NCBI GenBank assembly: GCA_041739875.1 | Contig: JBGSNA010000054.1 | Coordinates: 1 to 64,000, forward strand | Reading direction: 5' to 3' | Length of the DNA stretch: 64,000 nucleotides | Origin: JBBSJZ01 sp041739875 | GTDB lineage: Bacteria > Planctomycetota > Planctomycetia > Pirellulales > Pirellulaceae | Part shown: positions 33,860 through 42,016 of the stretch, one piece after another | How positions within the stretch are numbered: the stretch's first letter is position 1 | How the letters are laid out: every line of letters starts with the position of its first letter | Notes under the pieces: generated by a model | Told to the model about the DNA's origin: nothing | The model's database searches: none | Seen by the model: the letters and a program-made list of their open reading frames with translations, nothing else | Program-made: the position numbers and the translations under genes

Positions 33860-34834
33860 ATGAAACCTCTCACTTCAACAAATCACGTGAAGCACTTGGT
33901 CTCGACTACTTTGCCTGAACCCAGGATTTCCTTCGCTGACGAGCACTTGGTCGAGCTAGAGGCCAAAATCAATGCGCTCCTTCCGCCTCGCTACGTGGGG
34001 TGCTTTGAAGACGTTTCTCCAGGCTCAATGGGATCGGCAAAACTCCGTTATGACGAGCAAGGGCGAATCGCTTGGGGTGAAATCTGGACAACATTCTGTC
34101 ACCTCGCACTGGCTGGCGGACCGCCGCATCGCGGACGTCTGTTGGCTCCAGTTTCACTTGCTGACGTAGAAGCGTCGCCGGACAAATATCGTTGTGTGGT
34201 GGCTGAGATCGAGCGTGCGATTGGCCTCGCCGTTGACCTTCCGCTCAGCGAACAACAGGAAGTGGGTTGGGTTGGAATCCAGTGCCTCGATGATGCGATG
34301 GCGAACTGGCTGGTGCAGGCGATTGTTGCCGAGAACGTGCATGCTCGACGTGATCGCAATGTTCTATTCGTCCCCGCAGGTCCCCACTTTCGCGCGGAGA
34401 AGGAAATAAAAAATGTCGTGGTCAGCGTTGCGAAATCTTGTCATTACTTTCTCGATCATCTGGAGGTCGAGCAACGACCGAGCGGACCTGTGCAACCATT
34501 AATTGCGCCCCCGCTGTCACACGAGATCAACGCAGCACTCGGCGAATACCAGAACGTTAAGTCGCAATTGGAACAGGCGGTTCAACAACATACGGGATTA
34601 TTGACGATTAGCGACGAAACGTTGGGTTGGCTTGGAATCGAATGTGTAAGCGAAGAAATGGCGGTCTGGATGCTTCGCGCCGTTGCCGTCGAGAATGTTC
34701 TAGTGCGTCGCGAAGAAGCAAGGCTCTTTATTCCCATTGCGATCGACCCAACCCGACCGAATTCGCTCATAACTACCTTGAACGCAATTGAAACAGCGCA
34801 CCGCTCGTGGATATTCCGCAGTGGTAAAGCGTAA
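33860..34834 (+). CDS. Unknown protein with an internal duplication
   Basis: A 324-residue protein without signal peptide or membrane segment. Residues about 35-100 are unique (YVGCFEDVSPGSMGSAKLRY and LALAGGPPHRGRLLAPVS). Two copies of a ~45-residue unit follow in the second and last thirds: VGWVGIQCLDDAMANWLVQA with IVAENVHARRDRNVLFVPAG, and LGWLGIECVSEEMAVWMLRA with VAVENVLVRREEARLFIPIA. The shared pattern G-W-x-G-I-x-C...MA-x-W...A-x-x-VEN-V...R-R...LF-x-P shows an ancient tandem duplication. I do not recognise the family. It looks cytosolic. Confidence 0.75.
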   Translation: MKPLTSTNHVKHLVSTTLPEPRISFADEHLVELEAKINALLPPRYVGCFEDVSPGSMGSAKLRYDEQGRIAWGEIWTTFCHLALAGGPPHRGRLLAPVSLADVEASPDKYRCVVAEIERAIGLAVDLPLSEQQEVGWVGIQCLDDAMANWLVQAIVAENVHARRDRNVLFVPAGPHFRAEKEIKNVVVSVAKSCHYFLDHLEVEQRPSGPVQPLIAPPLSHEINAALGEYQNVKSQLEQAVQQHTGLLTISDETLGWLGIECVSEEMAVWMLRAVAVENVLVRREEARLFIPIAIDPTRPNSLITTLNAIETAHRSWIFRSGKA

Positions 34835-35165
34835 GCGGTTAGCGTTCCATCCCCTCAGCGAGAATGCTTTCGAAAGCATTGAAGACGGCGGACTCACTAG
34901 CAATCACCGATTGTTTGGTTGCAATTTTGGCGAGGCCATGCGACGAGAAGAAGCATTCACGCCCTGCTTGGCTCCCTGTGAGAATCGATGGCCCGTGCCT
35001 AAGTGATGCGCTGGTGCCGTCGCCGCGCCCAACCCAAGAAAGCCATCGCCAATGCAGTACGTTCAATCAAAAAGCACATCGCCGGCGTCGCTATCCGGTC
35101 GTTGCTGCGCCGCGAAACATCGCCGCGATACCAAAAAGTCAATCAAGCGTTCGCGAGATAGAGGA
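34835..35165. other. Intergenic region with an 18-base palindrome
   Basis: A 331-base gap between the convergent 33860 gene and the giant surface-protein gene. It contains the perfect palindrome AATGCTTTCGAAAGCATT at 34863-34880. A 75-codon minus-strand frame (34839-35066) crosses it but shows no family motif. No U-run terminator was seen. Confidence 0.45.
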
Positions 35166-38100
35166 CTAAAAGAGTTGAGCGAGAAGACTTGAAGCATTAC
35201 TCTCGTTTTCGTCGTCATCCTCTCGCCCCAGTTCGCTGAATGCGAAGTCGAGTAGGGACACGGATCGCGACGTTGATGCTGATTCAGCAGATCTTTGGGC
35301 TTCGGTCTCGAGGCGAATTTGGTTGATCACTTCGAGCGCATCGCTTGCGGAGATATTTTGGTCACCTCCGACGTCGAGGTCCAAGCCGAATGCTTGGGCT
35401 TCGTCCGTGATTGTGCTTTGGTTACCGAAGCGATTCAGGAAGTTAATGACGAGCAACGCGTCAAGCGCTGAAACCGCACCATCATCGTTTACATCAGCAG
35501 AGTTTCGTGAGTTTTGAAGACTGACGCTTTGTGCCGAGCAAGCACCATCAACGCCACTGCACACGTCGGCTTCGGGATCGAACAGAGAGATCGTGATCGT
35601 AGCGATGGGTGTTAGATCATCAAAAGCGCGACCCAGGTTCTGGCCCGTCGGTAAGCCTGTGCCAATGAAGTTGTCGAGACCCGCGTGTTTACGAATCACG
35701 TTATTCTCGTCAACCGAAACTCCGCCTTCGGTTGAAAACGCAGCGCCCAAAGCGGGGTCATCAACTTCGGTCCCGGCATCGAGAATGTCGCGGCCGAAAA
35801 TCGTGATCTGGCGGGCACCATGGAAGTTTCCGAGGCTATCAAACAGTTCGTATCGTCGCGAGTTCAAGCTGGCTACAAACGCATCGTTTGAAGGGATGAC
35901 CATACTCGCGAAGCTGAAGAAACGATTCGTTCGCGAGTCCGAGACTTCCACGATTTGACTAGCGAGTTCACCAGGTTCTATGACTGGAGCGCCGGCAAAG
36001 CCCCCGGGTGCGGTGAGCAGAGCGCCGGTACCGTCGGATTCAGCGATGAATCGAGCGATTAACTCGCTCGCGTCGCCTTCTTCGGCAATCAATTCCAATC
36101 CGCCGAATTGGGATGCCGAGACACCGCCACGTGCGACTTCGAAAGAACCGTCATGGAAGCCGACCCAGAATGGGGTTTGCGATAAGCCGGTCGCGTCTGT
36201 GAGCGACTGGACATCCACTTTCAAACGGACGCCAACATCAACAGCAAAGTTGCCTGTCGCGACTTGTGAGATGCCTTGGCCGAGCGTATCTCGGACGGCA
36301 TCATTCGCCACTCGGACATCATATCGTCCATTATTGCGGGCTGTGAATTGCGAGTCAGCGGTGGCGAGCGTGTAGGTCACGGTGACGGAGTGCGGCGTGG
36401 TGCCGGACGGCGCATCAGCAACAGCATCAATCACATTCAAAGCACGCCCGAGTGGTCCGGTTACAATCAAATCATCGGTTCCGATCGTTGTCAGGTCGAC
36501 ACCGGATGGATCATTGTAGGTGACTTGAATTGTGTGGTCGGTGGCTCCAGCCACGGTGACGGGTTCAGCATCCAACGATGCAGTTGGTCCGTCTTGGTCG
36601 ATTGGCAGAGAGCTGGCATCGGCGAGTCCGATCGTGATTCGAAGCAAGGGAGTTTGACTGTTGTATGCAGACAGCAGAGTCGTGCCGGTCGGCAGTCCAC
36701 TGCCAATGAATTCGTCGAGTCCTGAGAGTCGACGAATGATACCGTTCTCATCCGTGCCGGTTCCGCCGGCAGCCGAGAAGGCGGCTCCACCGCCGACCAA
36801 ATTGACTTCCGTTCCAGCGTCATACACGTCGCGTCCAGTCAACGTGATACTTTGTTGGCCCAGGAAGAAACCTGCCTCATCGAAAAGTTCAAATTGTCGT
36901 GGATTGAAATTCGCAAAGAACGCATCGTTGGATGGAATGAGCATACTGGCGAAACTAAAAAACCGGTTGACGTTGGTGCTGAAGATCGAAACGCTTTGCG
37001 ACGCGACTTCGCCAGGTTCGATGACTGGAGCGGCTGGGAATCCGCCCGGCGCCGTCACGGCACCGCTCACACCATCCGATTCGAGTCGAAAGCGGTCGGC
37101 TAATCCGCTCACGATCCCTTCCTCGGCGAGATCCTCTAGTCCACCAAAATTCGCAGCGGAGACTCCACCTCTCGCCACTTCGAAATTACCTTCATGGACA
37201 GCGAACCAGAGAGGCGTTGCGGCTAAGCCACCGATTGGCGATAAGTTCTCGACCGTGATCCTTAACTGCACAGCGAGGAGCACTTCGAACGAACCCAGCG
37301 AGCGTTGCGTGGTTTCGTTTCCGAGCGAGTCACTGGCGGCGCGATTGTTCAAAGTTACTGAGTAGAGTCCGTTGTCCAAGTTCGAAAACGGCCGACCATC
37401 CGAACGTGCTAGCTGATAAGTCGCGGTGACATTGTTCGCGGTCGTGCCTGGGGCAGCATCCGTAGTTACTACCACCACCGTCAACTCGCCTCCGAATCCG
37501 TCCACGACGCGAATATCGTCGGCACCGATCGTTGACACATCCACTCCGGACGGATCACTGTAGGTTACATGAATTGTATGTGTGGCGGCACTCGTGCCGG
37601 TCAATGAGGTTGCATCAAGCGTCACTCTGGGCTCATCCGCATCGATGGGATTGGACGGCACATCACCCATGCTAATGGTCAAGCGAGCAATTGGCGTTGT
37701 GGATCGAATTCTAGATGTGATGGTTCCACCGGTTGGCACTCCGGTCCCAATAAAGTCGTCGAGCCCCGTGTGACGGTGAATGACACCGTTCTCGTCGGTG
37801 GACACGCCGCCTTCGGTGCTAAACGCAGCGGCACCGTTTGGATCATTGACTTCAGTGCCCGAGTCCCAAATATCGTGGCCGTAGAGTGTGAACGTGCGAG
37901 TGCCTGTGAAGTTACCGAATCGATCAAACAGCTCAATCGCTCGCGGATTGAGGTTAGCGATAAACGCATCATTGGACGGGATCACCATACTCGCATAGCT
38001 GAAGAAACGATTCGACAGTGGATTGGTGACATCGAGGATTTGTGTTACCGCCTCGCCCGGTTCGAAAACGGGTGCTCCGGAGAATCCGGCGGGGGCAAAG

Positions 38101-39488
38101 ATCACTGCTCCGTTGCCGTTTGACTCGACACCGAAACGATTGACCAACTCATCAACGATGCCTTCTTCGGCAATGTCTTCTAGTCCGCCAAAGTTCGACG
38201 CGGGCAGGCCTGCTCGCGCGACTTCGAAATTGCCATCGTGAGCGCCGATCCAAACGGGAGTACTCGCGAAACCTCCGATATCAGCCACGTTCTCGAACGT
38301 CACGTTCAATCGCACAGGCGCGTTGACCGTGAACTCACCTAGGTTCTGTGACGTGGCGGCTTGGCCGAGCGTGTCGTTGACTTGGTTGTCCAGTAACACG
38401 ACGCTGTAAGTTCCATTGTCGAGCGACGTAAAATCGCCGGCTGCTGGAGCGACGCGATACGTTGCCGTGACTTCATTGGGGGTTGTCCCAGATGTGGCAT
38501 CGGTGACGACCGACAATACATTCAGTTGTGTAAGGATTGGGCCGGTAATCCTCAGGTTGCTCGGTCCAATACTGCCGATGTCTACACCCGATGGATCGCT
38601 GTAAACGACAGTGACCTCATGGAACGGTGCACGGTTGTTTAAGTCGCTTGAAACGAGTGCCACCCGTGGCCCGTCTAGGTCGATCGGGTTGGATGGGGCG
38701 GCCGCCGTCGAGATGGTGATACGAGCGATAGGCGTGTTTGGGCCGAATGCTTTTGCGAGCGTCCCGCCAGTTGGAAGGCCAATGCCGACGAATTCATCGA
38801 GCCCAGAGAGCAAGTGAACGACGCCTGCTTCATCAATCGATGCGCCTCCAGTAGTTGCAAAGGCGGGCCCGCCGTTAGGATTGTTGACTTCAGTCCCCGC
38901 ATCCCAAATCTGAGAGCCGAAGATCGTGATTGTTCGCGGCCCGATAAAGTTTCCGGCAGTGTCGAATAGACGTATGGCTTGGGGATTGAGATTCGCGATG
39001 AATGCATCGTTGGACGGTATGATCATCGATGCGTAACTGAAGAATGGACTTTGCAGCGTATCAGTGACTGTCAAGTTACGAGTGACGACCTCGCCGGGTT
39101 CAAACACCGGAGCACCTGAGAAACCGCTAGGTGCAGTGATCACAGCATCGTTACCGATGCCGCTTGTCGCGAATCTCGCAACCAACTCGCTCGTGTCACC
39201 TTCCTCAGCGATCAACTCGAGCCCGCCAAAACCAATTGCAGAGACTCCGCTCTCGGCGGTGCGGAAGTTACCATCGTGAACGGCAACCCAAAACGGTGTT
39301 TGGGCTAGTCCTCCGTTTTCGGAGAGGTTCTCAACCGTGATTTGCAAAACTTCTGCGGCAAGTAACTGTCGCCGCTCGAGTGACTCCAGTCTCAAGGGCC
39401 GGCCAGCGGTTGAAGAAGGCCTCGTCGCTCGCTTGGATTTCGCTCGTTGGTTTGGAAATCGATCACCACGACTGAGAAGAAAACGCAT
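35166..39488 (-). CDS. Giant surface protein: LEPR-XLL motif, four spondin-N-like repeats, dockerin
   Basis: A 1440-residue exported protein; ATG 39486-39488 gives a basic N-terminus and the planctomycete surface motif RLESLERRQLLAAE at residues 33-46. Four repeats of about 346 residues start near 48, 391, 738 and 1085. Each holds a spondin-N-like domain (TPFWVAVHDGNF, FGGLELIAEEGD, FFSYASMIIPSNDAFIANLN, GLDEFVGIGLPTG), and the first three also an Ig-like segment (YSDPSGVDIGSIG...VTATY). Near 1326-1396 a type I dockerin has two calcium loops, SADVNDDGAVSALDALLVIN and LDVGGDQNISASDALEVIN. A role in surface attachment or protein-complex assembly is likely but not shown. It diverges from an ECF sigma gene. 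Confidence 0.88.
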   Translation of the reverse strand: MRFLLSRGDRFPNQRAKSKRATRPSSTAGRPLRLESLERRQLLAAEVLQITVENLSENGGLAQTPFWVAVHDGNFRTAESGVSAIGFGGLELIAEEGDTSELVARFATSGIGNDAVITAPSGFSGAPVFEPGEVVTRNLTVTDTLQSPFFSYASMIIPSNDAFIANLNPQAIRLFDTAGNFIGPRTITIFGSQIWDAGTEVNNPNGGPAFATTGGASIDEAGVVHLLSGLDEFVGIGLPTGGTLAKAFGPNTPIARITISTAAAPSNPIDLDGPRVALVSSDLNNRAPFHEVTVVYSDPSGVDIGSIGPSNLRITGPILTQLNVLSVVTDATSGTTPNEVTATYRVAPAAGDFTSLDNGTYSVVLLDNQVNDTLGQAATSQNLGEFTVNAPVRLNVTFENVADIGGFASTPVWIGAHDGNFEVARAGLPASNFGGLEDIAEEGIVDELVNRFGVESNGNGAVIFAPAGFSGAPVFEPGEAVTQILDVTNPLSNRFFSYASMVIPSNDAFIANLNPRAIELFDRFGNFTGTRTFTLYGHDIWDSGTEVNDPNGAAAFSTEGGVSTDENGVIHRHTGLDDFIGTGVPTGGTITSRIRSTTPIARLTISMGDVPSNPIDADEPRVTLDATSLTGTSAATHTIHVTYSDPSGVDVSTIGADDIRVVDGFGGELTVVVVTTDAAPGTTANNVTATYQLARSDGRPFSNLDNGLYSVTLNNRAASDSLGNETTQRSLGSFEVLLAVQLRITVENLSPIGGLAATPLWFAVHEGNFEVARGGVSAANFGGLEDLAEEGIVSGLADRFRLESDGVSGAVTAPGGFPAAPVIEPGEVASQSVSIFSTNVNRFFSFASMLIPSNDAFFANFNPRQFELFDEAGFFLGQQSITLTGRDVYDAGTEVNLVGGGAAFSAAGGTGTDENGIIRRLSGLDEFIGSGLPTGTTLLSAYNSQTPLLRITIGLADASSLPIDQDGPTASLDAEPVTVAGATDHTIQVTYNDPSGVDLTTIGTDDLIVTGPLGRALNVIDAVADAPSGTTPHSVTVTYTLATADSQFTARNNGRYDVRVANDAVRDTLGQGISQVATGNFAVDVGVRLKVDVQSLTDATGLSQTPFWVGFHDGSFEVARGGVSASQFGGLELIAEEGDASELIARFIAESDGTGALLTAPGGFAGAPVIEPGELASQIVEVSDSRTNRFFSFASMVIPSNDAFVASLNSRRYELFDSLGNFHGARQITIFGRDILDAGTEVDDPALGAAFSTEGGVSVDENNVIRKHAGLDNFIGTGLPTGQNLGRAFDDLTPIATITISLFDPEADVCSGVDGACSAQSVSLQNSRNSADVNDDGAVSALDALLVINFLNRFGNQSTITDEAQAFGLDLDVGGDQNISASDALEVINQIRLETEAQRSAESASTSRSVSLLDFAFSELGREDDDENESNASSLLAQLF

Positions 39489-39682
39489 AACAAGAACCTT
39501 GGGATGTGGCGTTGATTTTGAATGGGATCGTCGAGATAGCCGCAACAGCACACGTGTTGGCGGAACGCTTCTCCAAGTGGACATTTCTTTCCCGGGGGAA
39601 AGTAACCATCGAGAATTCGCACCGTTGTTGGTCGCAAATCAAATCAGGAATTCACAAGAAAAAACTTGTTTTTTTGTCCGAA
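39489..39682. promoter_or_regulatory. Divergent promoter region between the surface protein and ECF sigma gene
   Basis: A 194-base gap between the divergent surface-protein and sigma-factor genes, so both promoters lie here. ECF sigma factors often control a neighbouring divergent gene, which makes this a candidate target region. No -35/-10 pair was identified with confidence. Confidence 0.4.
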
Positions 39683-40303
39683 ATGAAAACCGCCGATCCT
39701 CTTACAAACGCCTCAGGCCAGCCCTGCACGGTTGCGGGTGAACCATTCTCCAACCCAGAACAAGAGATTTGCTCAGATCAGTGGGTCGATCGATTCGGAG
39801 ACTCGCTTTACCGTTACGCTTACATTCGAACGGGGGACCAGCACATTGCTGAAGAGTTGGTCCAGGAAACATTCGTCGCCGCGATTTCAGGGAGAAAACA
39901 GTTTCGCAACGAATCCACGGTCAAGACATGGTTATTCGCGATTTTGAAACGCAAGACGGCTGACCACTTTCGTGTCCAGACGAGAGTGACGGAGGCTCAA
40001 TCACTCGACCTAGACGTCCAACAGCATTCTGTCGCGACGCGTCGAGCAAGTCACCAATGGACGGCGGATCCGGCAAAGATTTGTGAAGACCGTGAGTTTT
40101 GGGAACGGTTCCAGCAATGTGTCGACAAGCTTCCCCGTGTGATGTCGGAAGTCTTTATACTGTGCGAAGTCAATCAGCTTTCTCCGAAAGAGTCGCGTGA
40201 ATTATTAGGGATCTCTGCGACCAATTTGTCGATGAGGCTGTATCGGTGCCGCATGGCGCTGCGTGAATGTTTAGATCGCACTTGGTTTGGGAATGATCAT
40301 TAG
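39683..40303 (+). CDS. ECF RNA polymerase sigma factor
   Basis: A 206-residue sigma-70-family protein. ATG 39683 gives a start consistent with related proteins. Region 2 spans WVDRFGDSLYRYAYIRTGDQ, then AEELVQETFVAAISGRKQFR and TVKTWLFAILKRKTADHFR. Region 4 includes LPRVMSEVFILCEVNQLSPK, then ELLGISATNLSMRLYRCRMA. The pattern is close to the TIGR02943-type sigma group. It overlaps the next gene, a small zinc-finger protein that is a likely anti-sigma factor, by 11 bases. It diverges from the spondin-repeat surface-protein gene, which may be its target. Confidence 0.9.
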   Translation: MKTADPLTNASGQPCTVAGEPFSNPEQEICSDQWVDRFGDSLYRYAYIRTGDQHIAEELVQETFVAAISGRKQFRNESTVKTWLFAILKRKTADHFRVQTRVTEAQSLDLDVQQHSVATRRASHQWTADPAKICEDREFWERFQQCVDKLPRVMSEVFILCEVNQLSPKESRELLGISATNLSMRLYRCRMALRECLDRTWFGNDH

Positions 40304-40649
40304 AATCGCGACGCTTTGGAGACGCATCGTCATGATCTTGACGATGCGTTGCGATCAAGCTTCGCACTTAATGTCGGACTCGCTTGATCGACGACTCGAA
40401 TGGCATGAGCGTTTGGCACTCCGCGGCCACATGTTCGCATGTCGAACCTGTCCGTTATTGTTTCGACAATTGCGATCGGTCCGACAATTCGCTCAATCGT
40501 ATTACTCTCCAGCAATGGACTCCGTCGCCGAGAGGAACTCGAGCCTCCCGCTTTTGAATCTTGAGTCGTCCGCAAAAGAACGGATCAAACGGAGAGTCAG
40601 AGAAGCAGCCAGCAAGGCGAGAGGCGGGAGTCATACAAACCGCGACTGA
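40293..40649 (+). CDS. Small zinc-finger protein, probable anti-sigma factor
   Basis: A 118-residue protein; the ATG at 40293 overlaps the sigma gene end. Residues about 20-58 hold a zf-HC2-like zinc-binding pattern: MRCDQASHLMSDSLDR, then LALRGHMFACRTCPLLF (C, H-x3-C-x2-C). In the family this binds the cognate sigma factor and holds it inactive. No transmembrane helix follows, so it would be a soluble, zinc-dependent anti-sigma factor, possibly redox-responsive through its Cys. The C-terminal 60 residues are basic (RIKRRVREAASKARGG). Partner assignment rests on overlap with the sigma gene. Confidence 0.75.
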   Translation: MIIRIATLWRRIVMILTMRCDQASHLMSDSLDRRLEWHERLALRGHMFACRTCPLLFRQLRSVRQFAQSYYSPAMDSVAERNSSLPLLNLESSAKERIKRRVREAASKARGGSHTNRD

Positions 40650-40700
40650 ATCGTTCGGCCCTATGCCCCTTGAGCGAACCTCGATTTCCAGATGGGTTCA

Positions 40701-40818
40701 CTAGCTGGACAGCGCCAAGTTCGATTTTTTGTTTAAAAGTCAGCCGCAGGCGTACTATGAACGATGCGCTCGTACGCCTTCGGCTAACGGTTAAACGAAG
40801 TTAACGCTGTCCAACTAG
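40701..40818. repeat. MITE-like imperfect palindrome of 118 bases
   Basis: The ends CTAGCTGGACAGCG and CGCTGTCCAACTAG are inverted copies with one mismatch (13 of 14). Inside lies a second inverted pair, AGCCGCAGGCGTAC (40742-40755) and GTACGCCTTCGGCT (40771-40784), also 13 of 14. The whole element can fold into a long hairpin. It lies in the gap between the anti-sigma gene and the next gene, with no ORF inside. It is a candidate non-autonomous element or regulatory RNA hairpin. Confidence 0.6.
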
Positions 40819-40869
40819 GTGCTGGCGGAAAAAAGATGGACGGCCAATAATCACAAGCCGAAGAGGTTG

Positions 40870-40888
40870 GCGCAATGAAAAAAATTGC
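40870..40888. promoter_or_regulatory. Short hairpin upstream of the 40933 gene
   Basis: CGCAAT and ATTGCG pair around a seven-base GAAAAAA loop about 45 bases before the gene start. It could be an operator or an attenuator; nothing further supports a role. Confidence 0.25.
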
Positions 40889-40932
40889 GTGCAGGTTCAA
40901 TGCATGACCAGCATTCGTCTGGGAGGTAGATT

Positions 40933-41295
40933 ATGTCGGATTTCGTTCCCGCGATTGATGAAGACAAAGTTGGGCGATTGGTCGCACGTGACTATCCCGA
41001 TGATGTCGCTGGCCGTGTCTTCTCAATGCTTGAGGCTTATGGTGCAAAATCGCACCAACTCGAGTGTGATCGAGTGCGAGTGGCAGTGTTAAGACTCGCC
41101 AATGGTGACTTGCTGGAGTTGCAGCGCCAGTTGGCGGTCGCGGCTTCGGACTTCCGCGACGTCATTGCTGCGGCAGAGTATCCATCGCAAATGAAACTCG
41201 GCTTCGTCAGCATGGAACGCCTCGCTCCAGAAAAGCGACAAGAGTTTCGAGAGAGAGACTGGCGTGAATATTCAGATTGGTTGGCACGAACCTGA
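40933..41295 (+). CDS. Small unknown protein
   Basis: A 120-residue protein with a strong GGAGG ribosome site six bases before ATG 40933. The composition is acidic and mostly helical (DEDKVGRLVARDYPDDVAGR, then LQRQLAVAASDFRDVIAAAE), without signal peptide, membrane segment or zinc motif. It ends WREYSDWLART. I do not recognise the family. It lies between the MITE-like palindrome and an ECF sigma gene on the same strand, but the gap to the latter is about 95 bases and no functional link is shown. Confidence 0.7.
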   Translation: MSDFVPAIDEDKVGRLVARDYPDDVAGRVFSMLEAYGAKSHQLECDRVRVAVLRLANGDLLELQRQLAVAASDFRDVIAAAEYPSQMKLGFVSMERLAPEKRQEFRERDWREYSDWLART

Positions 41296-41389
41296 AAGGG
41301 CGCGCACCTGATTGTTTACCCGAATGTTGTTTTTTCGTGCAAGGTTCGCGGCTCGGGTAAGATTCAGTTCTTATTCGAGGAGCAGTTCG

Positions 41390-42016
41390 ATGATGTTGAA
41401 CCATGAGACACGAGCGAGTCTAGTCCTGCGGTTGGGTGATCCCGCAGATGACGTTGCTTGGAACGAATTCTTGCAGATTTACGAACCGATGTTGTTTCGA
41501 CTCGCGATGCGATGGGGGTTGCAACAGGCGGATGCATTGGAAGTTGTCCAGGAAACGTTGCTTGCGGTTTCCAAGGCGGTCGCGTCATTTGATCGCAACC
41601 AGCATTCCGGTGCGTTTCGCGGTTGGCTGGCATCGATCACTCGCAACAAACTTGCGGATCATTTGACGCGTCGTCGTCGTCACGTGCGTGGATCGGGTGA
41701 TTCGAATGTCCAGCGTTGGATGGACCAAATCGCTTGTGAAACGTCCGACGTGAGCGTTTGGGACTGGAACGAAAAGCAACAAGTCTTTAACTGGGCGGCC
41801 GGCAAGGTGCGCGAACAAGTCAACGAAACGACTTGGCAAGCGTTTCATCGAACGAGTGTGTTGGGTGAAGCTGTTTCCGACGTGGCGAGGGATTTGAACA
41901 TGCGAGAGGGGATGGTGTATGTGGCACGCAGCCGTGTGATGTCGCGACTGAGAGCTGCCGTTTCGACTTGGGAGTCCAGAACGACGAGTGGGCCAGATTC
42001 ACAGGGTGCTTTATGA
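41390..42016 (+). CDS. ECF RNA polymerase sigma factor (kinase-linked)
   Basis: A 208-residue sigma factor; ATG 41390 (or the adjacent ATG 41393) follows GAGGAG. Region 2 has RASLVLRLGDPADDVAWNEF, then IYEPMLFRLAMRWGLQQADA and EVVQETLLAVSKAVASFDR. Region 4 has QVNETTWQAFHRTSVLGEAV and VARDLNMREGMVYVARSRVM. This is the planctomycete ECF type usually encoded beside Ser/Thr kinases. Its stop overlaps the ATG of such a kinase gene (ATGA at 42013-42016), implying translational coupling. It probably forms a signalling pair with that kinase. Confidence 0.92.
   Translation: MMLNHETRASLVLRLGDPADDVAWNEFLQIYEPMLFRLAMRWGLQQADALEVVQETLLAVSKAVASFDRNQHSGAFRGWLASITRNKLADHLTRRRRHVRGSGDSNVQRWMDQIACETSDVSVWDWNEKQQVFNWAAGKVREQVNETTWQAFHRTSVLGEAVSDVARDLNMREGMVYVARSRVMSRLRAAVSTWESRTTSGPDSQGAL

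Noticed and set aside
34839..35066. 75-codon minus-strand frame in the gap before the surface-protein gene
   Set aside because: It has plausible codons but no ribosome site, family motif or neighbour support, and it crosses a palindrome; kept only as an intergenic note.
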